This document shows, piece by piece, positions 35,695 through 48,130 of a stretch of DNA of 64,000 nucleotides (the stretch's first letter is position 1; each line of letters begins with the position of its first letter). The notes beneath the pieces were generated by a model, which worked only from the letters and a program-made list of their open reading frames with translations, was not told where the DNA came from and searched no databases. Position numbers and translations under genes: made by a program. The DNA is taken from assembly GCA_031841125.1 (NCBI GenBank), contig CM063106.1:2418001-2482000 (forward strand), read 5' to 3'. This stretch comes from Acanthococcus lagerstroemiae (lineage: Eukaryota > Arthropoda > Insecta > Hemiptera > Eriococcidae).

Positions 35695-37328
35695 AATGTT
35701 GTACATTTTTCCTCGGAACGCATATCAACCATGTAAAAATTGCTCGAGATGCAATATTAACATACAGCCCATACGTAGATATCGAAAACATATTATAGGA
35801 CATCATAATGAAGTACGGTAGATAGAAGGAACAAGAATAGCTTCATAATTATTCGAAGCTATTTTAAAAACGACATCGCGCATCTTTGTACCTATTGAAA
35901 GACAAGCTGTCTTGAAAACAGTGATAAGCCGTGAAAATTTATGGTAGTCGAAGTTGATATTTCCACTTTGACCTCACATTTTTGAAAGGATCAAGAAAGT
36001 CGGTCTCGCATTTTTACGCCTTCAGTGTGGATAACTATAATACTCGGACAATAGCGGAAGAACTTCAATGCTGAACTCTCACAGTAAGGAAAATATACTA
36101 CAAGAAACCAAAAAAATGTTCGAGTTCGTACAGAATGAGAACTGTTATCGTACGAATCCACCTTCACGTGTTGTACTTTTTTTGATAGCCATAGTATGTA
36201 TAGAAGCACACCTCAAAAAAGTACCTGCTCTGTAGGTATCCTATTAACAATAAGACTAGTTTTTTATTATAATTATTTGTAAGCGTATAAGGATTCGTGA
36301 GAATTGAGTGAAATTCTTGCCAGCGTAATTCTATTTTTTCTTCGATAGAATGGAATGAAATACATATTATACATGAACTGTATAAACAGAAAATCCGTCT
36401 TTCCATTAGGAAAAAAAAAGGTCCCCTGCCAGAAAGAAAAATGAACACATAAATAAGTAAATAAATGAATAAGAAGGAAAAAGTAAGAAACAAATATCAA
36501 GGTAAAGTTGATTGTATTTTCCACCCTCTTCAGTTGTGTCACGTTCGTAGGAGAACTGACAAAATGATGAATCGTCGATTGTGTGTAAATTTATATTATA
36601 CCTCTACACCTATGTATATTTTGACCGGAATGTCGATTATTCCGAGGATCTGATATTTGTGAGCAAATCAGTTATCTACTCTCTATCGGGTCTGCTCAAA
36701 ACGCAAAAGACGGAAACAATCGAATTTGTTTTGGATATTTGACGAAATATTCGCATTGTTCTTAGTCTTCTAAAATTTTCAGAGTCATAATGATGGAATG
36801 ACCACGGTTTCTCGTTCGTTAAGTATTAGACAATCTACAGGTCACATTTTAAGAAAATACTTTGAATAAACTCTGACACCAGCTTATCAAGAGATCGAGA
36901 TCTTCTCAATTAATGACTTCCGAAAATCTACAATTCAGAATTTCTGCACGAGAATCGACGAGATATACACTTGAATAATTATTTAAAACATTGATATGCT
37001 CGACAGTTTTCCGGAAAAATTGGGTAACCATTACGTCATATTATCATTAGGTTTGACTCTTCGGTTTGGTCTGTATATGTCTCGGCTAACCACACCCGAA
37101 TGTCGAACCCCTGGAAGATATTGCGTCAATTGTAATCGTACGAATTTTAGGTAGGTACCTAATTCATTCGATGACATCGATACAAAAAAAAAAAAAAAAA
37201 TACAAACCAGCTAAAAGTCTGTACGTGTGAACAAATAACAAGGACTCATTTTTTTTTTTTTACGCACCCGATGAAGAAACACTACGCGACGAAATTGGCG
37301 ACGGCATTAAAAGGTTCTGCAAACTCAC
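35695..37328. other. No gene recognised; putative intron of the receptor gene
   Basis: AT-rich sequence immediately downstream, on the minus strand, of the octopamine-receptor exon. A-runs and T-runs lie at about 37180-37262. No exon for transmembrane helix 6 was recognised. Confidence 0.45.
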
Positions 37329-37558
37329 CATTGGAATTAAGCGTGACGGCTGCTATTTTGCTAACATCGGACGTCGCCGACGAATTTCTGGACGTCGAAG
37401 TGGGGCTCAAAGTAGCGTACAGTTCTGAATCCGTCGGATGCAGTCGATTGCTGTAATGATACGGATGCTGAGTCCGGTGCTGATGAATACTGTTCAGTAT
37501 TATGTTACTGGACGTTCTCGATAACGCCTTCCGCTGTCTAACCGCCTCTTTATATATC
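37329..37558 (-). CDS. Beta-adrenergic-like octopamine receptor, internal exon (third cytoplasmic loop)
   Basis: A 230-nt exon on the minus strand: acceptor CTGTTTTCAG ends at 37559 and donor G|GTGAGTTT starts at 37328. It carries 1 nt, 76 codons and 1 nt, open throughout. It begins IYKEAVRQRKALSRTSSNII and later has RLHPTDSELYAT. From memory of the family, insect beta-type octopamine receptors carry an almost identical run just after transmembrane helix 5 (YYR|IYxEAVRQRKALSRTSSNI) and a HPSDxxL segment soon after; the leading G would complete the Arg codon. The Ser/Thr-rich end is typical of this loop, where G proteins and kinases bind. Such receptors couple octopamine to cAMP at the plasma membrane. 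No exon for helices 1-5 or 6-7 was recognised in the window, so flanking introns must be long. The subtype (beta1/2/3) is not settled. Confidence 0.85.
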
Positions 37559-38834
37559 CTGAAAACAGGTCAAAATAATGGCATTAAGTTTTCTAAAGTT
37601 AAAGTACGCAGACTTTTCCATGACCGGCACTAGATTAGGTGCGTGTGTTTATTTGTAATATTCGGGTCGCAATTGCATTGAAATAGCTATCGATTTGGGA
37701 AGAATTTGACCTCGTATATGCACACAATTGTCGAGTCTGTTTCTCGTTACTGCCCTGATTAACGTATTCAGCTGAAATAAACAGTTTTTATTAGTACATC
37801 TAAATTAGGTCACAACTCCATTAAACTGTTCACGAATGTAACCAGTGAAACTCGACGCAAGAGAATCGATGAATTCACGGCTTCCCTTTCAGTCTAGTGA
37901 TCGGAACTCGCCGAATAAACTCGATCCTTTTAGTTTTATTCCGACATAAATCACTCTTCCTTTCCCTCATTTCGATGCAGTCGCTCGTAGAAAAGCATTA
38001 GTCATTCACGATGTATAATATGGTAAGCGACTCTAAAATTAGATCATTTCTTTCAAATCCCTTATGGTGCTTTGCGTAGTTCGTTCGAGACTCAAGACAA
38101 AAGACCTTGGGAAAGTAAATTTTAATATCGTCAGTGGCGAGGAGAAAGTACGTAGAATGGCAAGTGATTTTACGCGAACCGATTTCTAACTGACTCGAGG
38201 AAAATTCTAATGAGAATAGGGAACTTGACAAAGTGTCCAGAAAACATCATCAACGGTGAAAAATATATGTGTACACATAGTAAAAATCGACAAATTTTTG
38301 TGTAGGTAGCTAGTTGTTAGAAAATTATGTACAAATAGACTCATACGCAAAATCGTACTATACGAGGTAAAACGGGAGGAAAATGAAAGAGTAACTGTTC
38401 GGGGTTGTTGAACAATTCTAATAACCGCCGGGGATTTCAATACGCTTTTGCTTTTTTCCTGAAGAAACTGGATGCGTGGTTCTATACCTAATACCTGTCT
38501 GTAAATAAGGTGTGAACTACGAGTATAAGGCTTGCACTCGAAAATAATGGAACGATGTTATAACGAATATACGTATTATTCGTTGGTGTGAATAAAACAA
38601 GAACATGAAGAAAAGAGAAAAAATAAAGGTAGATAGATAGATTTAAAAAAAAATTAATAAATGCTTAAGGTGTCAAGGGACAACCGAAAGAAGCAAAGCT
38701 CCTCTTGCAGTATATGAATTACTACATATATCAGTCTGTAGATGCGTGCACTGAATTAATATCAGACAGAAAACTGTTAATGGCGGTGTTGAAGGAAGCA
38801 TCAGTCTGGTCTCTCTCTCTCTCACTCTTTATTA
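37559..38834. other. No gene recognised; putative intron
   Basis: AT-rich sequence upstream (minus strand) of the octopamine-receptor exon. A short CT microsatellite lies at about 38811-38828. Confidence 0.45.
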
Positions 38835-39600
38835 TTTTTTTATTACACCTTACGACAGCACACACTTCGCTATTCGCGGTTCCACTATCGTTGTCGTGTT
38901 CGTCCTCGCCCTTACTGCCGCCGCATCCTCGTATCACCTTTCGGTATTATCATCAGATATAGCGGCGGGCTTCAGCTGCAGAGCCGACCATCCGGTGGAG
39001 GAGTCTTTCCTTCTTATGGGGAGTCCTCGCTCAAGACCTGCTTCGTGAATTGCGGTTGTCCGCTGTCTCACGCGTTCATCGGCGTCCTCCTTGGCCCGCA
39101 CCACTGTGTCAGGGAATTGGATCGTCGCTGACCAATTTTCTACGGGCTAGCCAGCATCACTTCAACCATCGTTTTGGGAGTTATGTGGCTGCTGACAGAC
39201 GCCTCGAGCGCTGTTCGTGTGTTGTTCCACGCAATGCAGCGAAAAATTATTGTATGCTGCGCGTCATCGACCTCTGCTGGACATTGTGAGCACTAGCTGG
39301 GTACCTTGTTCCAGCGATTGAGATAACCATTGAAGCACCCATCGCCGGTGAGCATTTGCGTATGCTGGTGCGTCAGCTCATCACCGTGCCGCCGCGAAAA
39401 CCATGCACAGAGTTCGTGTACTGACCTCAATGTGCAGCGGCCATGGGCGGACTCTTGGAGACAAGCTACCCACTTTGAACTGTTTCCCACTGGACTTATC
39501 TCTTAATCTTCTCCTTTCTTTTTTCCGTCAGCTGGTGGTTGCTTCTGGAAGCGCCGACACAGCGTAGTGCTCTCCCTAGAGCCAGTAGATCGGTAGGAGG
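38835..39600 (-). mobile_element. R1-type LINE 3' end with CCHC motif and A-rich tail
   Basis: Minus-strand translation gives VHELCAWFSRRHGDELTHQH, then TQMLTGDGCFNGYLNRW, SSCSQCPAEVDDAQHTIIFRC, TPKTMVEVMLASPQ. This matches the end of R1/I-type ORF2: the RHG-x-LTQ-x-LTGHGCF block, a C-x2-C-x8-H-x5-C zinc motif and the conserved tail. A 3' UTR follows (38840-38990) ending in an A-rich run, AATAAAAAAATAATAAAG, at about 38828-38845. The frame is interrupted by stops. RT and endonuclease are absent (5' truncation). It is closer in type to the 10.7-kb fragment than to the Jockey-like ones. Confidence 0.78.
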
Positions 39601-39989
39601 CATTCGAGCTTTTTCTCTTTCAAATTAATAAATCAATCACAATTCAGTAGCCAATAATTACCGAATGATATCTGGGTATTGAGATTATATTTCTACAAAT
39701 ATGAGGATGCATGCGGCAACCAGCTTTTTGAAAGATCTGTATAACTCGGATATAGCACTGACTGTAAACAGGATTAGAATAATCCGGATCGACTGGTATA
39801 AATGATACACACGCAACAAATACTGAAAAGACGAAACAAAAAATATGACTACAGTATTATTATCGTGTAGCTAGGTGAAGTGAAGGGGGGCGTTCCAAGG
39901 TATGTGCATCGACAGATTTCCCAGGTATAGCGTTGCATCCGACGACGCAGATTCTAATTCATTTTTCCACTCTCTAAAAACCCCAGCGT

Positions 39990-40330
39990 GCAAGGAGCTC
40001 TTGAACTTGTTCTTTACAGTTGATCTGAAAAGATTTCACTTTCTCCTGCCTTTTTTTAAAAGAAAAAACTTCCTTCAGCCAGACAAATTTAAGCAGTTTT
40101 GTGGCCCTAAACTTCTTTGCGGCTGCATGTAGCTCTAACATTCACTTCGTCCATGTAGATTAGGTCCACATGCGCTGGTAAGCCGAGATTGTCCCCCGAC
40201 AGTCGCAATTTCTTTCCACGCGTGATAAATTCGGATTTCACCATCTTCCTCGTGACTTCAATTATAATTAGAGGTTCTCTGCTCGCGGGTCTTCTGGAAA
40301 GTCGGGAACTGGCATTTATATGTCCGCAGT
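39990..40330 (-). pseudogene. LINE ORF1 fragment (baculovirus FP-like domain)
   Basis: Minus-strand reading gives REPLIIIEVTRKMVKSEFIT, then RGKKLRLSGDNLGLP and IYMDEVNV. In a second frame come ATKLLKFVWLKEVFSFKKRQ and KVKSFQINCKEQVQELL. This series (P-I-I-V-xF-xR, K-xFL, GL-x-(V)-YIN-E-xL, (K/Y)KFVW-x-(K/R)-xGK-(I/V)F-xRK, I-x-I) fits the C-terminal part of the FP-like protein encoded as ORF1 by several insect LINEs. It lies upstream, on the same strand, of the R1-type 3' end; whether they are one element is unknown. Confidence 0.5.
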
Positions 40331-43300
40331 GGATATTGAAGCCAGTATAGCTTTGCTACGTGAAAGACTCGGTTAACATTCGTAATTTATGTTTATGCTG
40401 AGAAAGCAAGCAGACTGAAGAAAAAATAAATCAAACCGGGCAGACCTATATACAAACAGGGAAGTTGGTTAACAGACTGACAATCTATCAGATAGTCAAG
40501 ACAAATACACCGACGTGCAGAGCAGCCACTACCCCATCAATAAAAACTGAGCTAAAAGAAAAAATTTGGGACCCGGCAGTCGTGACTTTTCAGTATTTTT
40601 TATACATTGCATGTATCCTGTTGATCCGTGATAGACAGACCCACAGTTCTAGTTGCCTTAAATGTTGCTACAGATTGAAGGAATTTTTTACCTGCTCGAG
40701 TCATAATACAGTTAGAACTTTAGTGAGTAAAGTTGATCTGCTCGTCTCGCGTTCTTTATATCAGCGAGTTTAGCGGACGTGTTTAAAATTAAAACTATTT
40801 TATATTTGATTAAGGAAAAGTAGGTAGTACTGCGGAAAAGTGAGAAAAAATAGGTCACGATATTTTTGTGGTAAAAATTAGATTTTCCAGTTTCCTCGAA
40901 GTCTTGGCGACATTCGACTCAAATTTTAATCTAGCGACCGTATTCTAAATAGATTATTTTATCAACATAGTTTTTCTCGCCACATTTACGCAATTCTGTT
41001 AAGCTGGTTTTATTCGCGATTCGACGAACGGCTGCTTTAATTTCTGCGACGAGTAATCAGTTTTATATTTCAAATCGTGTTATGAAATTCGATTTGAATC
41101 GCATTATGTATGGGAAAATTGGAAACCGAGAATCACTGCCGCAATATTCGATAATATTTTCGTATACGTCGCAGTGGGTTATCAAAAATGAAAATATTCT
41201 GCTGGCCTCTGGGTGTCGAATTTAATCAAGTTTGTGAGAAATTACGAATGCCGATGTTTCACAGATACTCGAATATTATATTTCACGGTAAGGTAACAAA
41301 GGAATACCAACTTATTTTTTGTCAGTATACGATTTAGCGTTATAAATATCGAGTTCTGCCCTCCATCCGTCACTGGCGAGTCACGTAGAAAAATTTATTT
41401 TCATCATCGCCCGGAACGCTGTATACTCGAACGCCATACGCGTTTTGAAAATTCGTATTAGCTCGGCTTGACTCGACTCGACTCGACTCGACTCGAGTTT
41501 TGTGAAATCGTGAACTCGAACTACATACTTGGGATTACTTTTTAAACATTACACCGACGATGGAATTTGTTTATTTTCCTAGTTCTTGTAAACTGCTCCC
41601 AGGGTACTAACTTCGTTAAACGCGTAGATACATACACGTACACCCCTCTCTCTTTATACTCGGTTCGCAGATCAGTTCATTATTTCCGAGTTCACTTTTC
41701 CATGTTTGAATCTTGTTCAGCGATGGAACCAAATAACTACTTTTTACACGTAATTTCATTAAAAATAGCCGGACCTGTTATTTCGAACGAGAAATCGAGC
41801 TCAAAATTTCCTACCGACGGTGGCGTACGCGTGAACCCAGGCTTGTCATGTGCGCAAAATTTAGGACAACTACGGTACCGAGAATGGGGAAATACATAGG
41901 TATATCAACAAATTTCGTATGTCAGAATCGGATTTTCTATCTAACCAAAAGTTACTATAAAAACACCCAAGAAAATAGAAATTCGAATGAAAATCACGTA
42001 GAGAAACATATCGGAGAGCATAATATTCGAATACCTGTTTTACATGAAGACGTTTCTATTCAAACGCAAATAATTAAAGCCTTGACCGAAGGACTAGTAT
42101 GAAAGTAATCATATTGAATAAATCTTGAGACTTGAAATTAGGTCCAAAATAACAAATAACCAACCCTTGATATTCAACAGAATGCCTAACAACTCTATAG
42201 AAGAGCTTTTTCACAAACTCTCTTATAATTTTCCACAAGATCGTGCGCGTCGGCTAACAGAAAATTAATTTTTCGAGCGAATGACGACTTCTGCGGGCTT
42301 ACAAACTGCATTGTCTACTGCTTTTTATAATTTCCGAAGATCTAACACAAACATAGAAGTATAAAACGAAATGCCTTCTTTCTAGCTCGTTGGAACGAAG
42401 CCTGGCTTTCTGAGCAGGGGTACTCTTAGAAAGATTTGTGCTTCTAACTCCCATTCCATCATACCTATAATATGTTAACTACTGTAAGTATAGGAAAATT
42501 GTACACGTCTCACTTACCCAGTACCACCATTTTTACCAACTGATTTTACGGGTAACGGTGGGATACGAACAAACGTTTTTCTCACTGTGTTGTTGTACCC
42601 ACACGATAGCTATAAGTTTTATCTGAAAGTATATTGGGAAAATAAAATCCAGAGCGTCTGCAAGATCGATCTGAAATTTCTTCCAGTTTTTGACATGGCG
42701 GGATAATAATATTGCAAATTTGCGGTATTGCGGTGCTCTCCATCGCGATTGACCCTTTAACGTTGCCGACCTCTTTTGTACCTAGTTTTTATTGCATGTA
42801 TGTTTGTATGTTACATAATAACGTCCGGCCTGTGGCTACTTCCTGCGTAACACGATGCGAGCGTCTTAGAAACGTATTTTGTCTCCTGCCGTCCTGGCAT
42901 CCGGGACCTATGTGATCTTCTCAAAACCACATTATTTTTCTTATTATTATTATTTGTCTTCTTCTTCTCCTCATACTTCACTCTCCTTTTTTTCTCCCTC
43001 GATCGGTCCAGGCAGGACATCCGGTTAGTTTTCCTTCAGTCACAGTATCGATCAATGCACGCACTTTTTCAGTATTCGACCGTTTTTTTTGTTTGCTTTG
43101 TTTTTTTATTTTGTATGTCTTTGCTTCGGTCCGGACTAAACTCCTCTCGCAAAAAAAAACTCGATATACCCACAGTAAGTACATAAAGTCGTAAATCGAC
43201 GGCAATTTTATTACAACAGGAACAAAAAAAAAGTCACATCGTAAAAAGTAAGAACTCTTATCGTGGCTATAGTATGTATTATAGCATAAAGCAATCTAGG

Positions 43301-46002
43301 CTCAATACAAGTTACTCTTTTGTCTCGAGTTTTTCACGAGGTTAAGTATTATATTTGTTAATTCGGAAATTACGAGAATGCCTAGTCCATCACGCGAGTT
43401 CCTAAAATGACCAGGTCATGACCATAATGATTAGGACGTAACGTGTATTCCTAATTTTGTAGTAGGCAATGTTTTGTTAATTTATATGATTATAAAGCTG
43501 GCCTAAGCTGTCTTGTGAGTGCCGGAGAGGTAGTAGGCACTAGGCACTATCAATATTATGCACAAAGAATGATTCAGCAGTGAAAATGCACCAAAAAAAA
43601 GTAGTCTCTGCTTTCATATGCTTGTATAACGTTAATAAAAATAAATAAAAAAACAATCTAAAATTAATTGTAGAGTGGGGTACAAAACGTCCAAAAAATT
43701 TATAAAATTACTCGTAAATTTTCGAAAGTTAATAAAATTTTAGTTTCATAAACCTTCCAGCACGTCATCAAATTCGGAAATATCTTCTGCCATATTTTTT
43801 AATTTTAGAATAAATTAATTATACTGTTAGATCCTTGAAACTTGAATACGGCAATGTGTACGAGTACGGTATGTAGTTTACACGAATGTTATAATGAAGG
43901 TACAAATTTGATGCGGTACGTATACCTATGGTCATTGCAAAATTCGGTTAATTCACGTTTGTACACGTGCCCAAATGTGCCCAGAAGATGTGATAAAACA
44001 AAACTGTATACGCAAAATACTAACATGCAGAGGTATACGAAACACTACCTGCTCCTGATTAGGAATTAATTAACGAATAGGCCTAGTCAATTTCGAGAAT
44101 TTCAATATTTCCTAAATTGTTACGGAATTTACGTTATTTCCTAGTTACTTTCGCTTCTTCCTAAAATCCAGTGGCAATGATGTTATTGTCTAAGCAGTCT
44201 CAAGTTTTCCGTAATTTCCGACATTTCTGGCCACATATCCGTGCCATAAGTTGAACTGACAAATTCGTGTAATCACGTTTCCGTATACATAGGCAACCAT
44301 CGGCTTACAGTTTGTAACTCTGAAGACCAAGAAACGAGAGATATTGAACATAGGCACGGAGAAACCCCGTTTTGTCAGAGGAAAGTTTCTACGAAACTCT
44401 AGAAAACTTTATGGAACTTACGAGTAAATAACTTCCCCTGTCCAGCTATTTTTCTTACTTCCGAGCTGTAATATTAATGCTTGTCCTACCCGCCCGGATT
44501 CAGCGAGCTCCTAAAAAATATTAGCCTACCGGCGTTGCTCGACTGTTTTTCAAGTAAGTTTATTGTTTGAAAGAGCGATTTATGGCCGGTTAGCGTTCTC
44601 ATTTTTATTCATCTCAAGTAGGTAGCTGTCATCCGCTACGTATAAAAGAAACAAGCTTACAATTTCGCACATCATCGAGCCTGGAAGAAATTCTCATTCA
44701 AACTTTTCAGACGGATGACATATAAGTCTCGTTTCCGTTTTAAATCATTTCGTCGTTCTCACGGATCATTTCAACGTTGACATAGGTAAGTGTAGTATTC
44801 GTTGTAGGTTTCTGTCTTTTCACGTCTTCTTCAACGTCAAAATCGCTTCTTCCTTTCACATATCCCCTGTCACCCGATGATCTTTTATCACCCTACCTCT
44901 TTTTATTTATTTACATTATTAGACTAGCGTTCGTCGCGAACACGCATCCTACTTTACACAGTCGTCTTAATTTTATTCGCGCTTCCTAGCCTCAACTTTG
45001 TGTTCAGACAACTCAACGAAGCAGTGCAGACAATAGCATACTCATGTTTGGTTAGATAAAAACGAAATCTTACGTGAGAACGTTTAAAATATTCGTCGAA
45101 AATTTAATGCGGATGCGTCAAATTGATAGTACACGTACATATTATAGGTACCTAATATGCGTACCTACAAATTATAAATAAAGCAAATTGTGCTCCAACA
45201 AAAAATTTTGACATTTTTGTTGTTGCTCTAGACCCTTATTTTCCGCGTTGACTTCGAGTCGAATGCTTTATTTTCCTTTAGACTGTAGGGTTCTATTCGA
45301 ATGGTCAAATGAAAAAATTGTTCCTGCTGTTCTTCTGATTAAATTTTAATCCATTTACAAATATAGATACAAAATTGAACACGAAAGTATCTAGATTAAA
45401 TTTTGTGCGCAGATCCTAAATTCCGAATTTGCTCCTTGAATTTGGAAACAAGCAGTTTCATTTTTTGTTGAGATGGCCTGTAAACAGCTGCTCAGAAAGG
45501 TCAATATTTTACTTTTGGTATTACTGGAAATAGTTGCGTATTCAAACTAATTTTTTGCGCTGGTTCCAAGTTTGACATTAACATTTATATTTCATCTTCG
45601 ATGTACCCCAAAGATGATCTTTTAGCGGCTAAAACTGTTTTATCATGACGGCGAAACGGACTTTTGTCAAATTCCATTATCAATCCGTAATCAGCATAAT
45701 GTTTTCGAACCCGGAACGAAGTTTCATTTCTTTTTGATAGGTATGTAAGATTTCAATTTCAGAATTTTTGCGTATTAAATCTAGTCGAAGGATATCTTCG
45801 TGAAAAATTAAGAATCGATTATTTAAATTCAAAGGTCGGATTCGGAATCTAAAAGAAAAATTAATTGTCCCAATAACGAATATGTTTCAACTTTTTACTG
45901 AGAGGCGTGTAGTATCAAAACCAATATCAATACCAACTTAGTGTTAAATAATACTTAATTTATGTATTTTGTGATGAAAAACATATTTTGGTTGATGATT
46001 AG
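40331..46002. other. No gene recognised; GACTC microsatellite
   Basis: Long AT-rich spacer. (GACTC)5 at 41470-41496 is the main repeat. An acceptor-donor pair at about 44711-44787 (TTTTCAG ... ATAG|GTAAGTG, +) could delimit a small non-coding exon, since all three frames contain stops. Frames of about 110 codons at 41567-41899 look like chance. Confidence 0.4.
41470..41496. repeat. (GACTC)5 microsatellite
   Basis: Five tandem GACTC units; a simple repeat with no coding context. Confidence 0.9.
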
Positions 46003-46757
46003 TAGAGTGCAACGTAATATGCAAAAATTCATATTTTTTAGGTCATCTCTGATCCCAAAAATGATGAAAAATATTTATGTTTCAGAAAAATCTCTGCATT
46101 TTGAGCCCCATATCTTACATATTTGGGGTAGAAATGCATATTATTTTACATATTTCGTGTCTTTTCCCCATTTTTGAAAATATATTTTTACATATTTTGC
46201 CGAATTCATAAAAATTGTCCACACAATACGGCTATTTTGCGTTTCATCCGTGTAAAAACGAAAAAACAAAAAAAGGACTCATGTTAAGAAGAAAAAAAAG
46301 TTGGAAAAACTTTTTAGCAACTTTTTTTGGCAGGTTGGTAATAACGAATAAAAGCAAATAAACGGATGAACGTCGAAATTTCGAAATCGCGACGTTAAAA
46401 CACCATTTGGTGCTGCAGTGTTATCCGTATTAAGGGCAATGTAACAATATTCTTCGTTTTAAAATTCAATTTATTTACCAAATTGAAGGTTTTTTGAGAT
46501 GATTGTCCCTTTTTTTCGTTCTTAGTATTTCAGTTTTATTCATTTTCTCAGGCGTTTCAGTTTAGAATAATATTCGAACAACAAATATGAATAGGGCTTT
46601 CAAAAAACTGTAAAACGATGCCTATACTGATTTTACATATTTTTATATTTTAACATATTTCTAGGAAAAACGCATATTGTGACCATATTTGGGGTCAAAA
46701 AGTTGCACATTTTATGCATATTAAGGGTTATTTTTTCACATGTTATGCCGCACTCTT
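46003..46757. mobile_element. hAT-like MITE, 755 bp, with 8-bp target duplication
   Basis: ATGATTAG at 45995-46002 is repeated exactly at 46758-46765, an 8-bp direct flank as produced by hAT transposases. The ends are inverted: left TAGAGTGCAACGTAATATG and right (reverse complement) AAGAGTGCGGCATAACATG, matching at most positions over about 25 bp. The interior is about 75% AT, has no transposase, and repeats ACATATTT-like words near both ends (about 46115-46200 and 46630-46700), which could be binding sites. Non-autonomous; the exact target duplication suggests a fairly recent insertion. Confidence 0.82.
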
Positions 46758-46765
46758 ATGATTAG

Positions 46766-47041
46766 AGTTGAAGACAATTTAACGAATAACTTATTTTTTC
46801 ATTCCAGTATGGAGTGACGGATCCTCCAACACTCTTCACGTATATCGCAGATTTCTTTTTTTTAATTCTCAAGAAAACAGAAGTACCTAATACTTGCACA
46901 ACACAGGCGCAGATAATCTTTGGAAGCAACGAATCTTACAGACTATTTTAGAGACGTTTGCACGTAAAATTATTAGTCCACGATTGAACTAAATGTTGGT
47001 TAGCTTACTCGAGACGGCAGTTAAAGCTAAGTTTTAGAGAA

Positions 47042-47093
<52 letters not shown>

Positions 47094-48130
47094 CGCGTAC
47101 CTACTCGAATATTGTTGCAAAAGTATCTAGTTTCGCCATAAAAGTTTTAGCAACAGGATTGTCTATGTTCAGTCGCCGATTCAATTTGTATCACTTTACG
47201 ACAACACTTGTATTTACTAGTTTTCATCAGAAAGTGTCTAAGTTTTGGTTCCACGGGATAAGTTTCGACTATACTTGGATTACACTGTACTGCCATTAGT
47301 ATCTGCGAACGACGATATTTGCGGTTTTGTACGAGTTAAAATAACACCACCGACAGGTCAGTCGATTGGGGATATCGGTACGAATTTAACTCCTCGAAAA
47401 TTAGGCTTAACTTGTTTGCCACAATACAGTTCGCAGCACGTCACACTACAGCTGTCGTCCTATTATATCTCCTGCGCTTCTTCTCTGTATCGATACAGCC
47501 TGAATTGCTTTTTGTTCAGTTTTAAGAACTAGGTGTAAAATACGCAATCAATGCGTAAAATTTCCAACTGTAGAAAAAAACAAAAGTGTGCGTAAAATTT
47601 TTCACGCGCTCCGAGTCGTCGTCGGATGCTCCAACCTGTTTTCATACGGCTATATAGTGCGAAAACGAGTGTCAACGTACGAAAAATGACTCGAAGCGTG
47701 CGGAAAAAGAACGCCAAGTTGACTCAGTATTGGCTTTCTTGAAGACACGTTTTAAAAGTTCTCTAAATTGCATTATCTTTTACGCATTGGTTTAAAAAAT
47801 AGTGTTTGGTACACGTGCGAAAAAACGTTTTGCATTTTCGCTCGTGTTCCAATTTCAAACATGAATATACCTACATAGCACGGCAGAACCGATTTTAGCA
47901 CTGTAAAAATACGTTGTAGATACATCTTTAATAGAGCTTCCGACCTGCTGCCTTAAATACCAATAGAACTGATTTAAGCTCTGAGTGAGAGGGAAATCAG
48001 TTTTTAAAAAAGTCGCAAAAAGAGTAAAATATTATCGACCTGAAATATTGCAGAAAATAGAGCAAGCGCTGCTTTGCGTTTTGCATAGAAACGAAGAAGA
48101 AAGGACTAAATTATATTAGGTCTAGGTATA
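46766..48130. other. No firm gene; AAT microsatellite
   Basis: (AAT)16 at 47042-47091. A 95-codon plus frame at 47245-47532 includes KFRLYLDYTVLPLVSANDD and a donor-like CGACAG|GTCAGT at about 47357, but no family is recognised. Confidence 0.4.
47042..47091. repeat. (AAT)16 microsatellite
   Basis: A pure AAT trinucleotide run of about 50 bp; likely length-polymorphic. Confidence 0.95.

Noticed and set aside
44711..44787. Segment bounded by TTTTCAG and ATAG|GTAAGT
   Set aside because: All frames contain stops, so coding is excluded; an untranslated exon cannot be shown from sequence alone.
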